From the NCBI GenBank assembly GCA_963847145.1, contig CAWJYN010000007.1, positions 930,001-994,000 of the forward strand: a DNA stretch of 64,000 bases. Reading direction: 5' to 3'. The notes beneath the pieces are model-generated. The model worked only from the letters and a program-made list of their open reading frames with translations, made no database searches and was not told the DNA's origin. Made by a program: the position numbers and the translations under genes. The DNA is from JABFRJ01 sp963847145 (lineage in GTDB: Bacteria; Pseudomonadota; Alphaproteobacteria; Rhizobiales; Hyphomicrobiaceae). Shown one piece after another: positions 35,010-44,781 of this stretch (position 1 is the stretch's first letter; every line of letters starts with the position of its first letter).

Positions 35010-35621
35010 CTAGCGGGTGGCCACCGCGAGACCGGAGCCGATCAGCATCACGCCGGTTGCTTGATTAAGCCGCTTGGCGGTGCGGCCGGATGCCAGCAGC
35101 CGCCGTGCGCGTTCGACCATCAGCATATAGCCGCTGTAGACCAGGACTGAAACGCCGACGACCACAGACATCAACAGCACGAAGTCGCGCGGGCCGACGG
35201 TCGAGAGATCCAGAAACGTCGGCAGCAAAGCGCCGTAAAACAGGATCGGCTTGGGATTGCCGAGCGTGACGACAAGACCGAGCAGCAGGTCTTGCCAAAG
35301 GGCGCCGGAGGCCTGGGCTGCGACGGTCAGCGGCGCGTTCGCGGCCCGGAGGCCCTGCACGCCGAGCCAGATCAGATAGGCGGCGCCGGCATACTTCACG
35401 ATCTGGAATAGGGGGCCCATCGTGCTGGCGATGGCGGACAGCCCGATCATGGCGACGGCTAAAAAGATCGCATCGCCGATGATGAGGCCTGCCGTCACGG
35501 CGAGCCCCGATGCAAAGCCGCCACCCAGTGCGCGCGACAGGATCGCGACCAGGCCCGGTCCAGGTGAGAGCGCCAGCAAAAAGAAAGCGGCTGCAAACGC
35601 AGCGATCGTATCGAGGGTCAT
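35010..35621 (-). CDS. LysE/RhtB family amino-acid exporter
   Basis: 203-aa inner-membrane exporter with six predicted helices. The family signature LALSPGPGLVAILSRALGGG lies at residues ~16-35, and LGNPKPILFYGALLPTF (~143-159) is also diagnostic. It faces the same way as the Ldh-family gene 31 bases downstream, so the two may be co-transcribed. The exported amino acid is not predictable. Confidence 0.9.
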   Translation of the reverse strand: MTLDTIAAFAAAFFLLALSPGPGLVAILSRALGGGFASGLAVTAGLIIGDAIFLAVAMIGLSAIASTMGPLFQIVKYAGAAYLIWLGVQGLRAANAPLTVAAQASGALWQDLLLGLVVTLGNPKPILFYGALLPTFLDLSTVGPRDFVLLMSVVVGVSVLVYSGYMLMVERARRLLASGRTAKRLNQATGVMLIGSGLAVATR

Positions 35622-35943
35622 GGGCGGCCTTTCGCTGTTGGGCTGGTGACGTGCGTTAAGGTAAAGACGGGGCGCGGTTGGTTAAAATAATCCGCAAACA
35701 GAGTTAATCGCGCAGGGCGGCCAGAGAAGGCCGCTGGCGCGTTTTATGGTCATTCCGCACCCTCCCTAGCTGGGGCCCTCATGGCGCCTCTCCAGCACCC
35801 CTTAGAATCAATTCTAGGGCCATGCCAGCAGGCTGGTCTCGCTCCGGTTGGCGACGGGGTTCAAATTCGCTCGCGGGCCGCCATTTTTATGATTAAGATC
35901 AAGGCCTTGGTAAACGAAGGCGGTTAACAGCGGCGCTGGCCGC
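35622..35943. other. Intergenic region LysE / RidA
   Basis: 322 bases without a credible gene. It contains a GCGGCC-AGAGAA-GGCCGC hairpin (35717-35734) followed 7 bases later by TTTT on the + strand, and a small palindrome TAGAA-TCAA-TTCTA near 35803. Either could end transcription, but neither has a strong U tract. Confidence 0.5.
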
Positions 35944-36324
35944 TCAGCCGCGCCAGGCGAGCATTTCGATCTCGACTTTGGCGCCCATCGGCAGGCCGGC
36001 GACCTGGATTGTCGAGCGTGCTGGATAGGGGGCCGGGACGTTTTTTTCGTAGACGGCATTCATGGCGGCGAATTCTGTGAGGTCGGTCATGAACACTGTC
36101 GCCTTGACCACGTGCGCCATGGTCACGCCGGCGCTTTCCAGCAGCGCCTTGATGTTGCGGAACACCTGCTCGGTCTGCGCCTCGATGCCGCCGGGTGCCA
36201 GTTTGCCGGTCGCACCATCGAGCGGGATCTGACCGGAGAGGAACACGTAGTCACCCGCGGCGATGCCGAGCGAATAGGGTCCAATGGCCTTACCGGTGGC
36301 GGTGGTGAGAACGGTCTTGGGCAT
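35944..36324 (-). CDS. ridA: RidA family enamine/imine deaminase
   Basis: Trimeric YjgF/YER057c/UK114 protein that hydrolyses reactive 2-aminoacrylate-type intermediates. The 126-aa product starts at ATG 36324, with AGGAG seven bases upstream. GPYSLG (17-22), FLSGQIPLD (~28-36), the NAVYEKN segment and the catalytic Arg in PARSTIQVAGLP (~103-114) are all present. The open frame reaches 36798, but the extra N-terminus crosses a dispersed repeat and is not protein-like. Confidence 0.93.
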   Translation of the reverse strand: MPKTVLTTATGKAIGPYSLGIAAGDYVFLSGQIPLDGATGKLAPGGIEAQTEQVFRNIKALLESAGVTMAHVVKATVFMTDLTEFAAMNAVYEKNVPAPYPARSTIQVAGLPMGAKVEIEMLAWRG

Positions 36325-36835
36325 GGGGGAACTCCTGAACGGTAAAGATGAAGCCTGCTTGTGGCGCGAAGCCGGGGGGCGGAGCAAGTGGGAGAGGCAT
36401 GAACGCGGGAAAGTTTGAATTTCTGCTTGCGGCCAATAGTGAGCATGAAGCGACGCACGGAGTTCCCTCCCCCGTTCTTCAACGGGGCGAGGGTTAGCCC
36501 CAGACTTGATCCGGGGGAGGGGCGGCAACGAGCCGGAACCACTTCCTGCGATCGCACACTGCCGAGGGATAAGCTGCCGTGAATTTTCGGCACTGCAAGG
36601 GAAGAAGATTTGACGTTTTTGACCCGATGCTACCGTGAGCAGGCGCACGATGAGCGGCACATGTTCAAACGCCGACATAGTAAAACGCCGACGAGTGTCC
36701 GCGTGGATCAGCAATGTCTCGCCAACGCCCGAGCCACCGCAGCCCTCCACGTGACCATGTAGCCCAAAGTAGAAGGTTGTTGACCTGCCTATCCGCACGC
36801 CGATAGCTACGGCTCCAGTCTTTCACGGGGCAAGC
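36325..36835. other. Intergenic region with dispersed repeat, RidA / ISP pseudogene
   Basis: 511 bases with no supported gene. It holds repeat copy A (36466-36524) and a short duplication of AAACGCCGAC (36667-36676 and 36683-36692). The open frame crossing it on the minus strand is an artefact of high G+C. Confidence 0.6.
36466..36524 (+). repeat. Dispersed palindromic repeat, copy A
   Basis: Contains GGGTTAGCCCC-A-GACTTGATCCG followed by GGGGAGGGGCGG, preceded by CCTCCCCCG; the CCTCCCCC and GGGGGAGG ends can pair. The same core, reverse-complemented and with about two changes in 34 bases, occurs at 40797-40868. The two copies bracket the decayed restriction gene. Confidence 0.8.
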
Positions 36836-39800
36836 ATGGCCGAACTTGCAGCTATCATCTCGGACTTTGGCAAGACGGCAAAGGGCAAGCTCGCAAACGC
36901 AGCCGTGACGGGTGCGCCAGAAGACCAGCTGCGTGCGCCCCTCGAAACGCTTGTGCTGCAAGTGGCAGAACTGGCGGGACACCGGACGAACACCGTCAAA
37001 CTCGTCGGCGAGACGACGCTCGCGCATTTGTCCTCGCGGCCCGACTACGCGGTCTCCGTCCGCAACGCGATTGGCCGGCTTTATCGAGGTCAAGGCGCCG
37101 GGCAAGGGCTTTGATCCGCGGCGCTTCACCGACGATCACGACAAGAAGCAGTGGCAGAAGCTCAAGACGCTTCCCAACCTGATCTACACGGACGGCAACG
37201 GGTTCACGCTCTGGCAGGACGGCGAACTCAAAGCTTCGGTGGCGCTCGACGGCGATATCGAGAAGTCCGGCGCCAAGCTCGCCGCTCCCGCAACTTTGCT
37301 CGGATTGTTCGCGGATTTCCTGGCGTGGGAGCCGATCGCGCCGCGCAGTGCCAAACAGCTTGCGGGCATCGCAGCCCGCCTGTGCCGGTTGCTGCGCGAG
37401 GAGGTGGCGGAGGAACTGGATCGCAACAACCCCGGTCTCGCGTCGCTGTCGAGTGAATGGCGGAACTTGCTGTTTCCGGAAGCCACCAACAAGCAATTTG
37501 CCGACGGCTACGCGCAGGCGGTTACCTTCGGGCTGCTCGTCGCGCGCGTTCGCAAGATCGATCTTGCCGATGGGCTCGATCATGCCGCCACTGAATTGCG
37601 CAAGGTCAGCGGCTTGATCGGCACCGCGCTGCGATTGCTGGTGGACGACCAGAACGTCAAGACCGCGCTCAAGTCAGCGCTCGACACGCTGCGGCGCGTG
37701 CTCAACGTCGTCGATTGGGAGTTGGTCTCGAAGGGGGATGCCGACGCGTGGCTCTATTTCTACGAGGATTTTCTCGAGGTCTATGACAACGACCTGCGCA
37801 AACAGACCGGCTCCTATTACACGCCGCCACAGGTCGTGGACGCGATGGTGCGCCTGGTGGACGAAGCGCTGCGCGACAAGGCGCTGTTCAAGAAGCGCGA
37901 CGGGCTTGCGGCAAAGGATGTCTATATCTGCGACCCGGCCGTGGGCACCGGCACCTATCTGCTCGGCGTGCTGCGCCAGATCGCGAGAAGCGTCGAAGCG
38001 GACAAGGGCGCTGGCGCGGTGGCGGCGGAAGTGGAAAAGGCCGCTGAGCGGATGTTCGCCTTCGAGATGCAGTTCGGCCCTTTCGCGGTCGCGCAGCTGC
38101 GTCTGATCGCGGAAATGCAGGCGCTCGTGGGCGGGCTCATCCCGCCGATCCCGAACCTTTACATCACCGATACGCTCGGTGACCCCTATGCGGCCGAGAC
38201 GCAGTTCTCAAGCATGGTGGAGACGATTGCCGCCTCACGCAAGGAAGCTAACCGGATCAAGCGCGAGCAACCCATCACGGTCGTGATCGGCAATCCGCCA
38301 TACAAGGAAAAGGCGCAAGGGGCGCGGCGGCTGGATCGAAGGGCGGCAGGATGTGGCAGCCCTGCGCGCACGCCGGTCGGGCGCGGCAATACCGGCGCCG
38401 ATGGACCTGTGGTCGCCGCCGGTTGGCTGGGGCGTTGGCGCGCACGCCAAGCATCTGAAGAACCTCTACGTCTATTTCTGGCGGTGGGCGACGTTGAAGG
38501 TTTTTGGCTCGGGTCATCGCGAGGCGGTCGGCGGCAACAAGGACGGCTCCGGCATTATCTGCTTCATCACCGTCGCAGGCTTTTTGAATGGTCCCGGCTT
38601 CCAGAAGATGCGCGAGGAATTGCGGCGCGACTGCGCGGCGATCTGGGTCGTCGATTGCTCGCCGGAAGGGCACCAGCCGGAGGTCAACACGCGCCTCTTT
38701 CAAGGCGTGCAGCAGCCAGTGTGCATCGTGCTCGCCGCGCGAACGCCGGGCAAGGATCGCGACAAGCCAGCGAAGCTGAAGTTCATGGCGCTGCCGCAAG
38801 GGCACCGCGAGCATGTGAAGTTCGCGGCGCTGGCGCAGATGACGCTCAAGGCTGGCGGATTGGGTGCGAAGGCCCAAACGATTGGCGCGCGCCGTTCTCT
38901 GCCGGAGCAGGTCGGCGTGTGGGCAAAGTTGCCGCCGCTGGAAAGTGTGTTCGCTTACAACGGCTCAGGCGTGATGCCCGGTCGCGACTTGGATCATTGC
39001 GCCGGATGTGGGATCGCTTGGCAAACGTTGGTCTCGATTGATTGGCGAAAGAGACATCGATCGGAGAAGGAACGGCTCTTTCATCCGCACCTCCGCAATG
39101 GGGAGCCTGGCGACAAGCACGTCGGCAAAGCAGTAGTCTAGAGGCAATTGGCAGGATCCGCAGCTGGACTTGGGCCCGTCGCAAGTGAGGCGGGAGCCAG
39201 TTATCGCTCCACATGTCGGTATGCCTTTCGATACGCTGGATCGCCAGTGGATTATACCGGATGCTCGGCTCATCAATCAGCCGAACCCGACACTGTGGAA
39301 TGCGCACTCTGATACACAAATTTTCCTCACGGCTGCTGGAGCGTGTGGCACCTCAGAGTCGGCCCAGCCATTACCTTTACCGGCTTGATCCCTGACTAGC
39401 ATCACTACAAGGGGTCATTCGGCGGCCGCGTTTACCCGCTCTGGCGCAACGCCGAGGCCACGGTCTCCAACATCAAGCCATCGCTGCTCGCGCATCTGTC
39501 GCTCGCCTACGGCCGCACGATTCGCCGGACGACATGATGGCCTACATCGCGGGCGTGATGGCGCATCCGGCCTTCACGGCGCGCTTCAAGGCAGACCTCG
39601 TGCGGCCCGGTCTGCGGCTGCCGATCACGGCAGACGGCCAACTGTTCGACCACGCGCGCGCCCTCGGCCGCGAAGTGATCTGGCTGCACACCTACGGCGA
39701 GCGCATGGTGGACGAGGACGCCGGCCGCCCGCCGGGGCCGCCACGCCTCGCCAACGACGGACCGACCATCCCCCGCGCGGGCACGATCCCCGCGACGCCC

Positions 39801-40208
39801 GAGGGCTTCCCCAACGAGCTGCGCTACGACGCGGCCGCCCGCCGGCTGTTCGTCGGCACCGGCTATGTCGACAATGTCAGCCAAGCGATGGTCGACTACG
39901 ACGTCTCCGGCATGAACGTGCTGAACCAGTGGTTCAGTTATCGCAAGAAGGACCGCCGCCGCCCGATCATCGGCGACCGCCGCCCACCTTCGCCGTTGTC
40001 CGACATCCAGCCGGATCATTGGCTCGCCGAATACACCAGCGACCTGCTCGACCTGCTGCACGTCCTCGGCCGTCTCGTGGCGCTCGAACCCGCACAAGCC
40101 AAAGGTTTGGAAGACATTCTCGGCGCGACGCTGCTCGAACACGAGCAATTGATCGCCGCAGGCGCTCTCGGCACGGCGGAAACCACGCAAGAAGCTGAGG
40201 AAAACTAA
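36836..40208 (+). pseudogene. Type ISP restriction-modification enzyme, decayed
   Basis: Remains of a large single-chain type ISP (LlaBIII-like) methyltransferase/restriction protein. The order is family-like: N-terminal segment from ATG 36836, EVKAPGKGFDP (37085), methylase motif I DPAVGTGTY (~37935), NPPY (38290), then LDLWSPP, YVYFWRWATLKVFG, FHPHLRNGEPGDKH, DRQWIIPDARLINQPNPTLW, HHYKGSFGG and WFSYRK...IIGDRRPPSPL near the end. These lie in changing frames (breaks near 37070, 38323, 38985, 39055, 39145, 39365 and 39520), and a TAG at 39397 replaces a Leu codon. The helicase/nuclease part is absent. It is C-rich on the + strand, unlike its neighbours, which suggests acquisition by transfer. 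Confidence 0.85.
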
Positions 40209-40292
40209 CGCGCATTCATGCTTTTGCGGGCGCGATGAGGCTAGATAGGGATCTGATTCTCGTCTGCCTCCTCGTCTGCCTCGTGGAACGTC

Positions 40293-40631
40293 ATGTCACG
40301 CAGCACTCAACCCGACCTGTTCGGCACACAAAGCGATCTGTTCGGCCCGCCGCCGAAGCAGTCCTATGCGCCGTCGCTTGCGACGGTGCGCGCCGAGGTC
40401 AACAAGGTTTTGGAAAAAGCCCGCATCGCCAAGGAGACGCCGTGGACGGCGAAGGAGATCGCGTTCTGGAAAACTGTCTTCCCGCAGATGACCAATTGGC
40501 TGCCCGAAGAGGAAGCAGCCCAACTGCGACAGGCCTTCATGGAAGAGATACGCAGGCTGGAGGCACCAGCCCGGGACCCCGCCAACGCTTCTGCCGCGCC
40601 AAATAGACGGAAAAAGTCCGCTACTGATTGA
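40293..40631 (+). CDS. Conserved hypothetical protein with N-terminal DLFG repeats (112 aa)
   Basis: Small soluble protein starting at ATG 40293. It opens with two DLFG motifs (QPDLFG, QSDLFG) on a 21-base tandem repeat, followed by a helical domain rich in Ala/Glu/Arg (TVRAEVNKVLEKA, FWKTVFPQMTNWLPEEEAAQLRQAF) and a basic tail. Similar proteins are common in Alphaproteobacteria as unnamed short genes. It follows the ISP remnant in the same direction, but a functional link is not shown. Unlike the ISP gene its frame is intact. Confidence 0.75.
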   Translation: MSRSTQPDLFGTQSDLFGPPPKQSYAPSLATVRAEVNKVLEKARIAKETPWTAKEIAFWKTVFPQMTNWLPEEEAAQLRQAFMEEIRRLEAPARDPANASAAPNRRKKSATD

Positions 40632-40947
40632 GCGGACGCCCCCGCCCCCGCAGCCCCCCAGGAACAGGTGTGTGTGGCGCATCATCCAGGAGTTTAGCTG
40701 GTCCGAAAGTCGCCCTCTTTGACGGCGTTCGTGGTGCGTTCGTTTTAGGACGAAAGCAAGTGACAAGCTGCCGTTGAAAGTAGCATCCGACTCGTGGCCG
40801 CCCCTCCCTCGGATCAAGTCCGGGGCTAACCCTTTCCCCGTGCGCGCGATAGCGCTACGGGGAGGGGATAAAAGGGCGCGCCGCCACTTCTGCTCTGGCT
40901 CAAATTCAGACTTCCAAAAAGCCCCGCAACGCCGTTGCGCGTTGTGG
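40632..40947. other. Intergenic region with dispersed repeat, hypothetical / crotonase
   Basis: 316 bases between convergent genes. Most of the recognisable content is repeat copy B (40797-40868). I see no gene or clear terminator. Confidence 0.55.
40797..40868 (-). repeat. Dispersed palindromic repeat, copy B (inverted relative to copy A)
   Basis: On the minus strand it reads GGGTTAGCCCC-G-GACTTGATCCG then AGGGAGGGGCGG, matching copy A (36466-36524) with two substitutions. An internal CCCCGTAGCGCTATCGCGCGCACGGGG-type segment forms its own stem and differs from copy A. Confidence 0.8.
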
Positions 40948-41748
40948 TCACTCAAACTGGCCATGGCGGCCGGTGCCGGATGAAAAGCGTGTTGCGCCGG
41001 AGAGCGTTTCGCCGCCGTCGATGACGGTGATCCCGCCGCGCAGTTCATCGGCGATCGCGTCCTCCTCGCTGAGGTCCCATTGTGCCAGCGCCGACCGCCG
41101 GTCGTTGCGCAGGCAGGCTTGTGGAAAGCGCGCCAGTTGCTCGGCCAATTCAATCGCGCGCGCTCGCGCGTCACCTTTGGGTACGACCCGGTTGGCCAGG
41201 CCCATGGCCAGCGCTTCGGCGGCATAGACCGGCCGCCCCGTGAGGATCAGGTCCATGGCATGGGAATGACCGATGAGGCGTGGCAGACGAATGCTGCCGA
41301 GATCGATCAGCGGCACGCCGAAGCGGCGGCAATAAATGCCGAACACGGCATCCTCGGCCACCACGCGCATATCGGCCCACAGCGCCAGCTCCATGCCGCC
41401 GGCCACGGCGTGGCCCTCAATGGCGGCGATGACCGGCTTGGACAGGCGCAACCGGCTCGGCCCCATGGGCGCGAGCGTCGTGTGGCCGCCGATCTCGCCA
41501 ATTTTTTTGCGATCGCCGGCTGCCAACGCCTTGAGATCGGCGCCGGCGCAGAACGCGCCACCGGTGCCGGTGAGGACGGCAACGGATGCACTGCCGTCAG
41601 CATCGAATGCCAGGAAGGTGTCGAACAGCACTTGCGCGGTCGCCGCATCGACGGCATTGCGCCGCTCCGGCCGGTTGATCGACACGACCGTGACGGCGCC
41701 AAGCTTCTCAACCAAGACGGTGGGTGGCGGTGGTGTGGGTGTGGGCAT
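40948..41748 (-). CDS. Enoyl-CoA hydratase/isomerase (crotonase) family protein
   Basis: 266-aa crotonase-fold protein from ATG 41748, with AGGAG seven bases upstream. The oxyanion-hole segments GGAFCAGADLKAL (~58-70) and IEGHAVAGGMELAL (~108-121) are intact; GxxRLPRLIG (~150) is also typical. The family covers hydratases, isomerases and hydrolases of CoA thioesters. It stands alone between convergent and divergent neighbours, so its pathway cannot be read from context. Confidence 0.9.
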   Translation of the reverse strand: MPTPTPPPPTVLVEKLGAVTVVSINRPERRNAVDAATAQVLFDTFLAFDADGSASVAVLTGTGGAFCAGADLKALAAGDRKKIGEIGGHTTLAPMGPSRLRLSKPVIAAIEGHAVAGGMELALWADMRVVAEDAVFGIYCRRFGVPLIDLGSIRLPRLIGHSHAMDLILTGRPVYAAEALAMGLANRVVPKGDARARAIELAEQLARFPQACLRNDRRSALAQWDLSEEDAIADELRGGITVIDGGETLSGATRFSSGTGRHGQFE

Positions 41749-42232
41749 GATGGGGCTCCTGCATAGTTTGCCAAATTGTCGTCGTATCAACTGCGCAGCA
41801 CAACGGGGACAGTTGGTTTATGTTATGGCTCTGGCGCTTCGCATCCGAAAGAACCGGTCAACAAAATCGTTATCGCTGTGAGCGTGTGTAGGTGCTGGTG
41901 AAGTTTTTGCTAAGCTATAACGCTCCGTTTTTTTCCCTTGAGGGGGGAGGTCGAACGCCCACTTTTTTGCGCGCCAAGTGCACGGAGCAACTTAATTCCG
42001 GTCTGCCACGCGTTGAGAGCCCTGCGAAGGCCGGTCTAAGTTGGGGGCGTTGTGCAAGTGGGCTGATGGTGGCCCTCAACGGGCAGGAAAAAGACGCCTC
42101 GAATTTCAAACTTAGACACCACCGGCAGCACCGGGAACCGCGGCTCAAGTGCCCTCTTGCTCGCGCACGTCCTTTTGTTCCAGAGAGGCTGCTGCGGCTC
42201 TGCTCTCTCGAAAGCACGACAGGATTTTGACA
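41749..42232. other. Intergenic region crotonase / TPR gene
   Basis: 484 bases. A TTTTTTT run lies near 41929 within an AT-rich stretch (41800-41945) that could hold promoters for the divergent genes, but no clean -35/-10 pair stands out. No supported gene is found. Confidence 0.5.
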
Positions 42233-43114
42233 ATGCTCGCGAAGCTTGGCGTTGCCTGGTATTTCGGTGTGGGACTGAAATGCCTCAGAAACGGTGACGG
42301 CGCCGGCGCTTTGGCCGGATTCAACGAGGTCATCCGCCGCGAACCGCGGCACCTGGATGCGCACAACAACCGCGGCGTGGCGCTGCAGATGCTGGGGCGG
42401 CACCAGGATGCGATCGATGACTTCAGCTTGGCCCTCACTCTCAATTCGACGCTTGCGGTGACGCATTTCAGCCGTGGTGTTTCGTTCAAGCAGCTCGGAG
42501 ATCTTGAGCGTTCTGCAAGCGATCATCGGGCGGCCGTCGCGCTGGCGCCCGACTATGCCAATGCGCACGCCGAGCTTGGTGTGACGTATCTGTGCCAGTT
42601 GAAGTATAGGTTAGCGCTGGACAGCCTGACCAAAGCCGTTGAACTCGACCGGGGTGTGCGGATGCCTTTGAAGATGCGCGGGCTCGCACACTTTTGCCTG
42701 GGCGATTTCCAGGCGGCGGCACAGGATTATGGATTGGCCACCGCCATCAGTCCGGACCCCGACGCGGTCATGTTCCGCTATCTCGCGAAGGCCCGGTTCG
42801 ACAGCGCAGCGGGCGCTGAACTGGCCATGAACGCAGCGCGCATACGCTCGGCAGACGCGCCTGCCGGTTTCATCGGGCTGATGCTTGGCACTGAACCAAT
42901 TGACACCGCGCTGGCGCGGGCGACCGAGAAGAGCGCGCGCGGCGAAGCGCAGTTCTATATCGGCCAACAGCATCTGCTGCAGGGCCGTGCGGACGACGCC
43001 GCCGCAGCCTTCAAAGTCACAGTTGCATCATGCCCCACGGCTTTCATCGAGCACATGGCGGCAGCGGCCGAGCTTGGCCGGATGGGGGAGCGATTTTCGA
43101 AGATCGCGACTTAG
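42233..43114 (+). CDS. Tetratricopeptide-repeat protein
   Basis: 293-aa protein built of TPR helices: repeats are visible at about residues 14-47 (LKCLRNGDGAGALAGFNEVI), 48-81 (NNRGVALQMLGRHQDAIDDF), 82-115, 116-149 and 150-183, with a less regular C-terminal pair. There is no lipobox or clear signal peptide, so it is likely cytoplasmic or bound through a hydrophobic start. ATG 42233 has an AGGA eight bases before it. The scaffold partner is unknown. Confidence 0.82.
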   Translation: MLAKLGVAWYFGVGLKCLRNGDGAGALAGFNEVIRREPRHLDAHNNRGVALQMLGRHQDAIDDFSLALTLNSTLAVTHFSRGVSFKQLGDLERSASDHRAAVALAPDYANAHAELGVTYLCQLKYRLALDSLTKAVELDRGVRMPLKMRGLAHFCLGDFQAAAQDYGLATAISPDPDAVMFRYLAKARFDSAAGAELAMNAARIRSADAPAGFIGLMLGTEPIDTALARATEKSARGEAQFYIGQQHLLQGRADDAAAAFKVTVASCPTAFIEHMAAAAELGRMGERFSKIAT

Positions 43115-43169
43115 GTCCGACGCGTGGGTGTCTCAAAAGCGAGAGCGCGATCGGCGTTCGCCGTCGCCA

Positions 43170-44561
43170 TCACCCCAACTCATGCACCTTGAAATTCAGT
43201 CCGCCCTTTGGCGTCAGCGTCACGGTGGCGTTGATGCCAGGGGGCTCGGTGCCGGTGTACTCGAGGCGGAAGCGGCGCAGCAGGATCGAAAGCGCCAGCG
43301 TGTTTTCTACCTGGCTCATAGCCCCGCCAATGCACGAACGCTTGCCGCCACCGAACGGGATGTAGGTATACGGTTTCCGCTTCTTGGCGTTATCGCCCAT
43401 GAAACGTTCGGGTTTGAAGCTCTCCGGATCGTCCCAGTATTTGGCGCTGTGATGGGTGCCATAGGCAAACAGCACGACGCGGTCGCCGATTTTGATCGCT
43501 TTGCCGCCTATTTCGTCCTCTTTGGTGGCGACGCGAATAAGGCCCCAGATCGGTGGATAGAGCCGCATCGTTTCCTGGATAACGGCGCGGGTATAGACGA
43601 GTGACCCGTAGTCGGCAGAGGTGGGTTCACGGTCGCCGTAGACCTGCTGGCCTTCGTCGCGGATGCGGGCGGCGTACTCGGGGTTCTTCTGTGTTTCGTA
43701 GAGTGCCCAGGCTAGAGTCAATGCGGTGGTCTCGGTACCGGCCCAGAGATACTGCTTGAGTTCATCGATGGCTTGCTGGCGGTCGAACTCGGGGATGGAT
43801 GGATCGGCGACGGCGGCGTCGATCATGGTCAGCAAGGTGCGCTCTCGGGCTTCGCGTGGGTTCGCAGCCATCACGTCGGGCGGCACACCAGCCCAGGTCT
43901 CCATGGCCTTCGCGGTGTCTTCCTCGGTGACTTCGAACTCGTCGCCGTGCACCTTCTTCAAGCGCACCTGCTTGTGGTTCATCACGTCGGTGTAGGTTTT
44001 TACACACTTGAAGACGACGTGTGGGTTGAACGGCATATCGCGGTCGAACAACGCTTTACAGATCATGTCTGCGGCGAGTGTCCAGGTCTGCTCAACCATT
44101 TCGAATTCTTCGCCGGACTTGGCGAGGCCGGCCCAGAGGTCCATTTTCGAACGGATAGCGGTCAGAAAGTAGGGAATGTATTCGGCGAACATATCGGGAT
44201 GGAACGCCGGCTGCTGCGGCATGCGGATCTTTTGCCAGAGCGCGCCATCGTGGGTGATCATGGACTTGCCGAAGATCGGCTTCAGGCCGTCAAAATACTT
44301 GATGTAGTCGTCGACTTTGGTGACGAGCACGCGCTTGAAGTGATCGGGTTCAGTGAGAAACACAACGCGCTGGTTGCCCATGTTGACCGGGATGACGCCG
44401 CCATAGCGGTCGGCCAAGTGCATGAGAGTCGTCATCGGGTTGTGCTCGTTGCCGCGTTGGAGCGCGGTGAGCTTGAACCAGATGCTGTTTTCGTCGCCTA
44501 GATAGTGTGGCCTTGCGTATGGGCAGGCGCGGCAGCAGTGGGGGTGGCGAAGTATGGTCAT
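43170..44561 (-). CDS. Cytochrome P450
   Basis: 463-aa P450 resembling CYP families with eukaryote-like fatty-acid or terpenoid hydroxylases. AGTETT I-helix motif (~258-263), ETMR helix K, PERFMGD and haem loop FGGGKRSCIGG near the C-terminus are all present. The N-terminal residues are unusually rich in Cys/His (HPHCCRACPY). ATG 44561 gives a normal length; the frame runs on to 44984 without family similarity. It is not paired with an obvious redox partner. Confidence 0.92.
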   Translation of the reverse strand: MTILRHPHCCRACPYARPHYLGDENSIWFKLTALQRGNEHNPMTTLMHLADRYGGVIPVNMGNQRVVFLTEPDHFKRVLVTKVDDYIKYFDGLKPIFGKSMITHDGALWQKIRMPQQPAFHPDMFAEYIPYFLTAIRSKMDLWAGLAKSGEEFEMVEQTWTLAADMICKALFDRDMPFNPHVVFKCVKTYTDVMNHKQVRLKKVHGDEFEVTEEDTAKAMETWAGVPPDVMAANPREARERTLLTMIDAAVADPSIPEFDRQQAIDELKQYLWAGTETTALTLAWALYETQKNPEYAARIRDEGQQVYGDREPTSADYGSLVYTRAVIQETMRLYPPIWGLIRVATKEDEIGGKAIKIGDRVVLFAYGTHHSAKYWDDPESFKPERFMGDNAKKRKPYTYIPFGGGKRSCIGGAMSQVENTLALSILLRRFRLEYTGTEPPGINATVTLTPKGGLNFKVHELG

Positions 44562-44781
44562 GGCAGCATCATCTCCAGCGGAGGCAGGTTCAGGAGCGCC
44601 GACTATCCGATGAGGCCGGCGATGGCCTTGGCTGAGCAGCAAAATGCGTGCCGCCAAACGCCACTTGATCCTGATCTGTTCTCTTGTCTGGGTGGTAGCA
44701 CCGGCCCCCTGTCGACGTCCATGGGCCGAGGCGACGCATGACGGGAGAGGGTAAACACGCCGTTGTGTCAGCACCGGATGC

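Noticed and set aside
35944..36798. 284-aa version of RidA
   Set aside because: The extra 158 residues cross a dispersed repeat and have no similarity to RidA; the ATG at 36324 has a good ribosome site.
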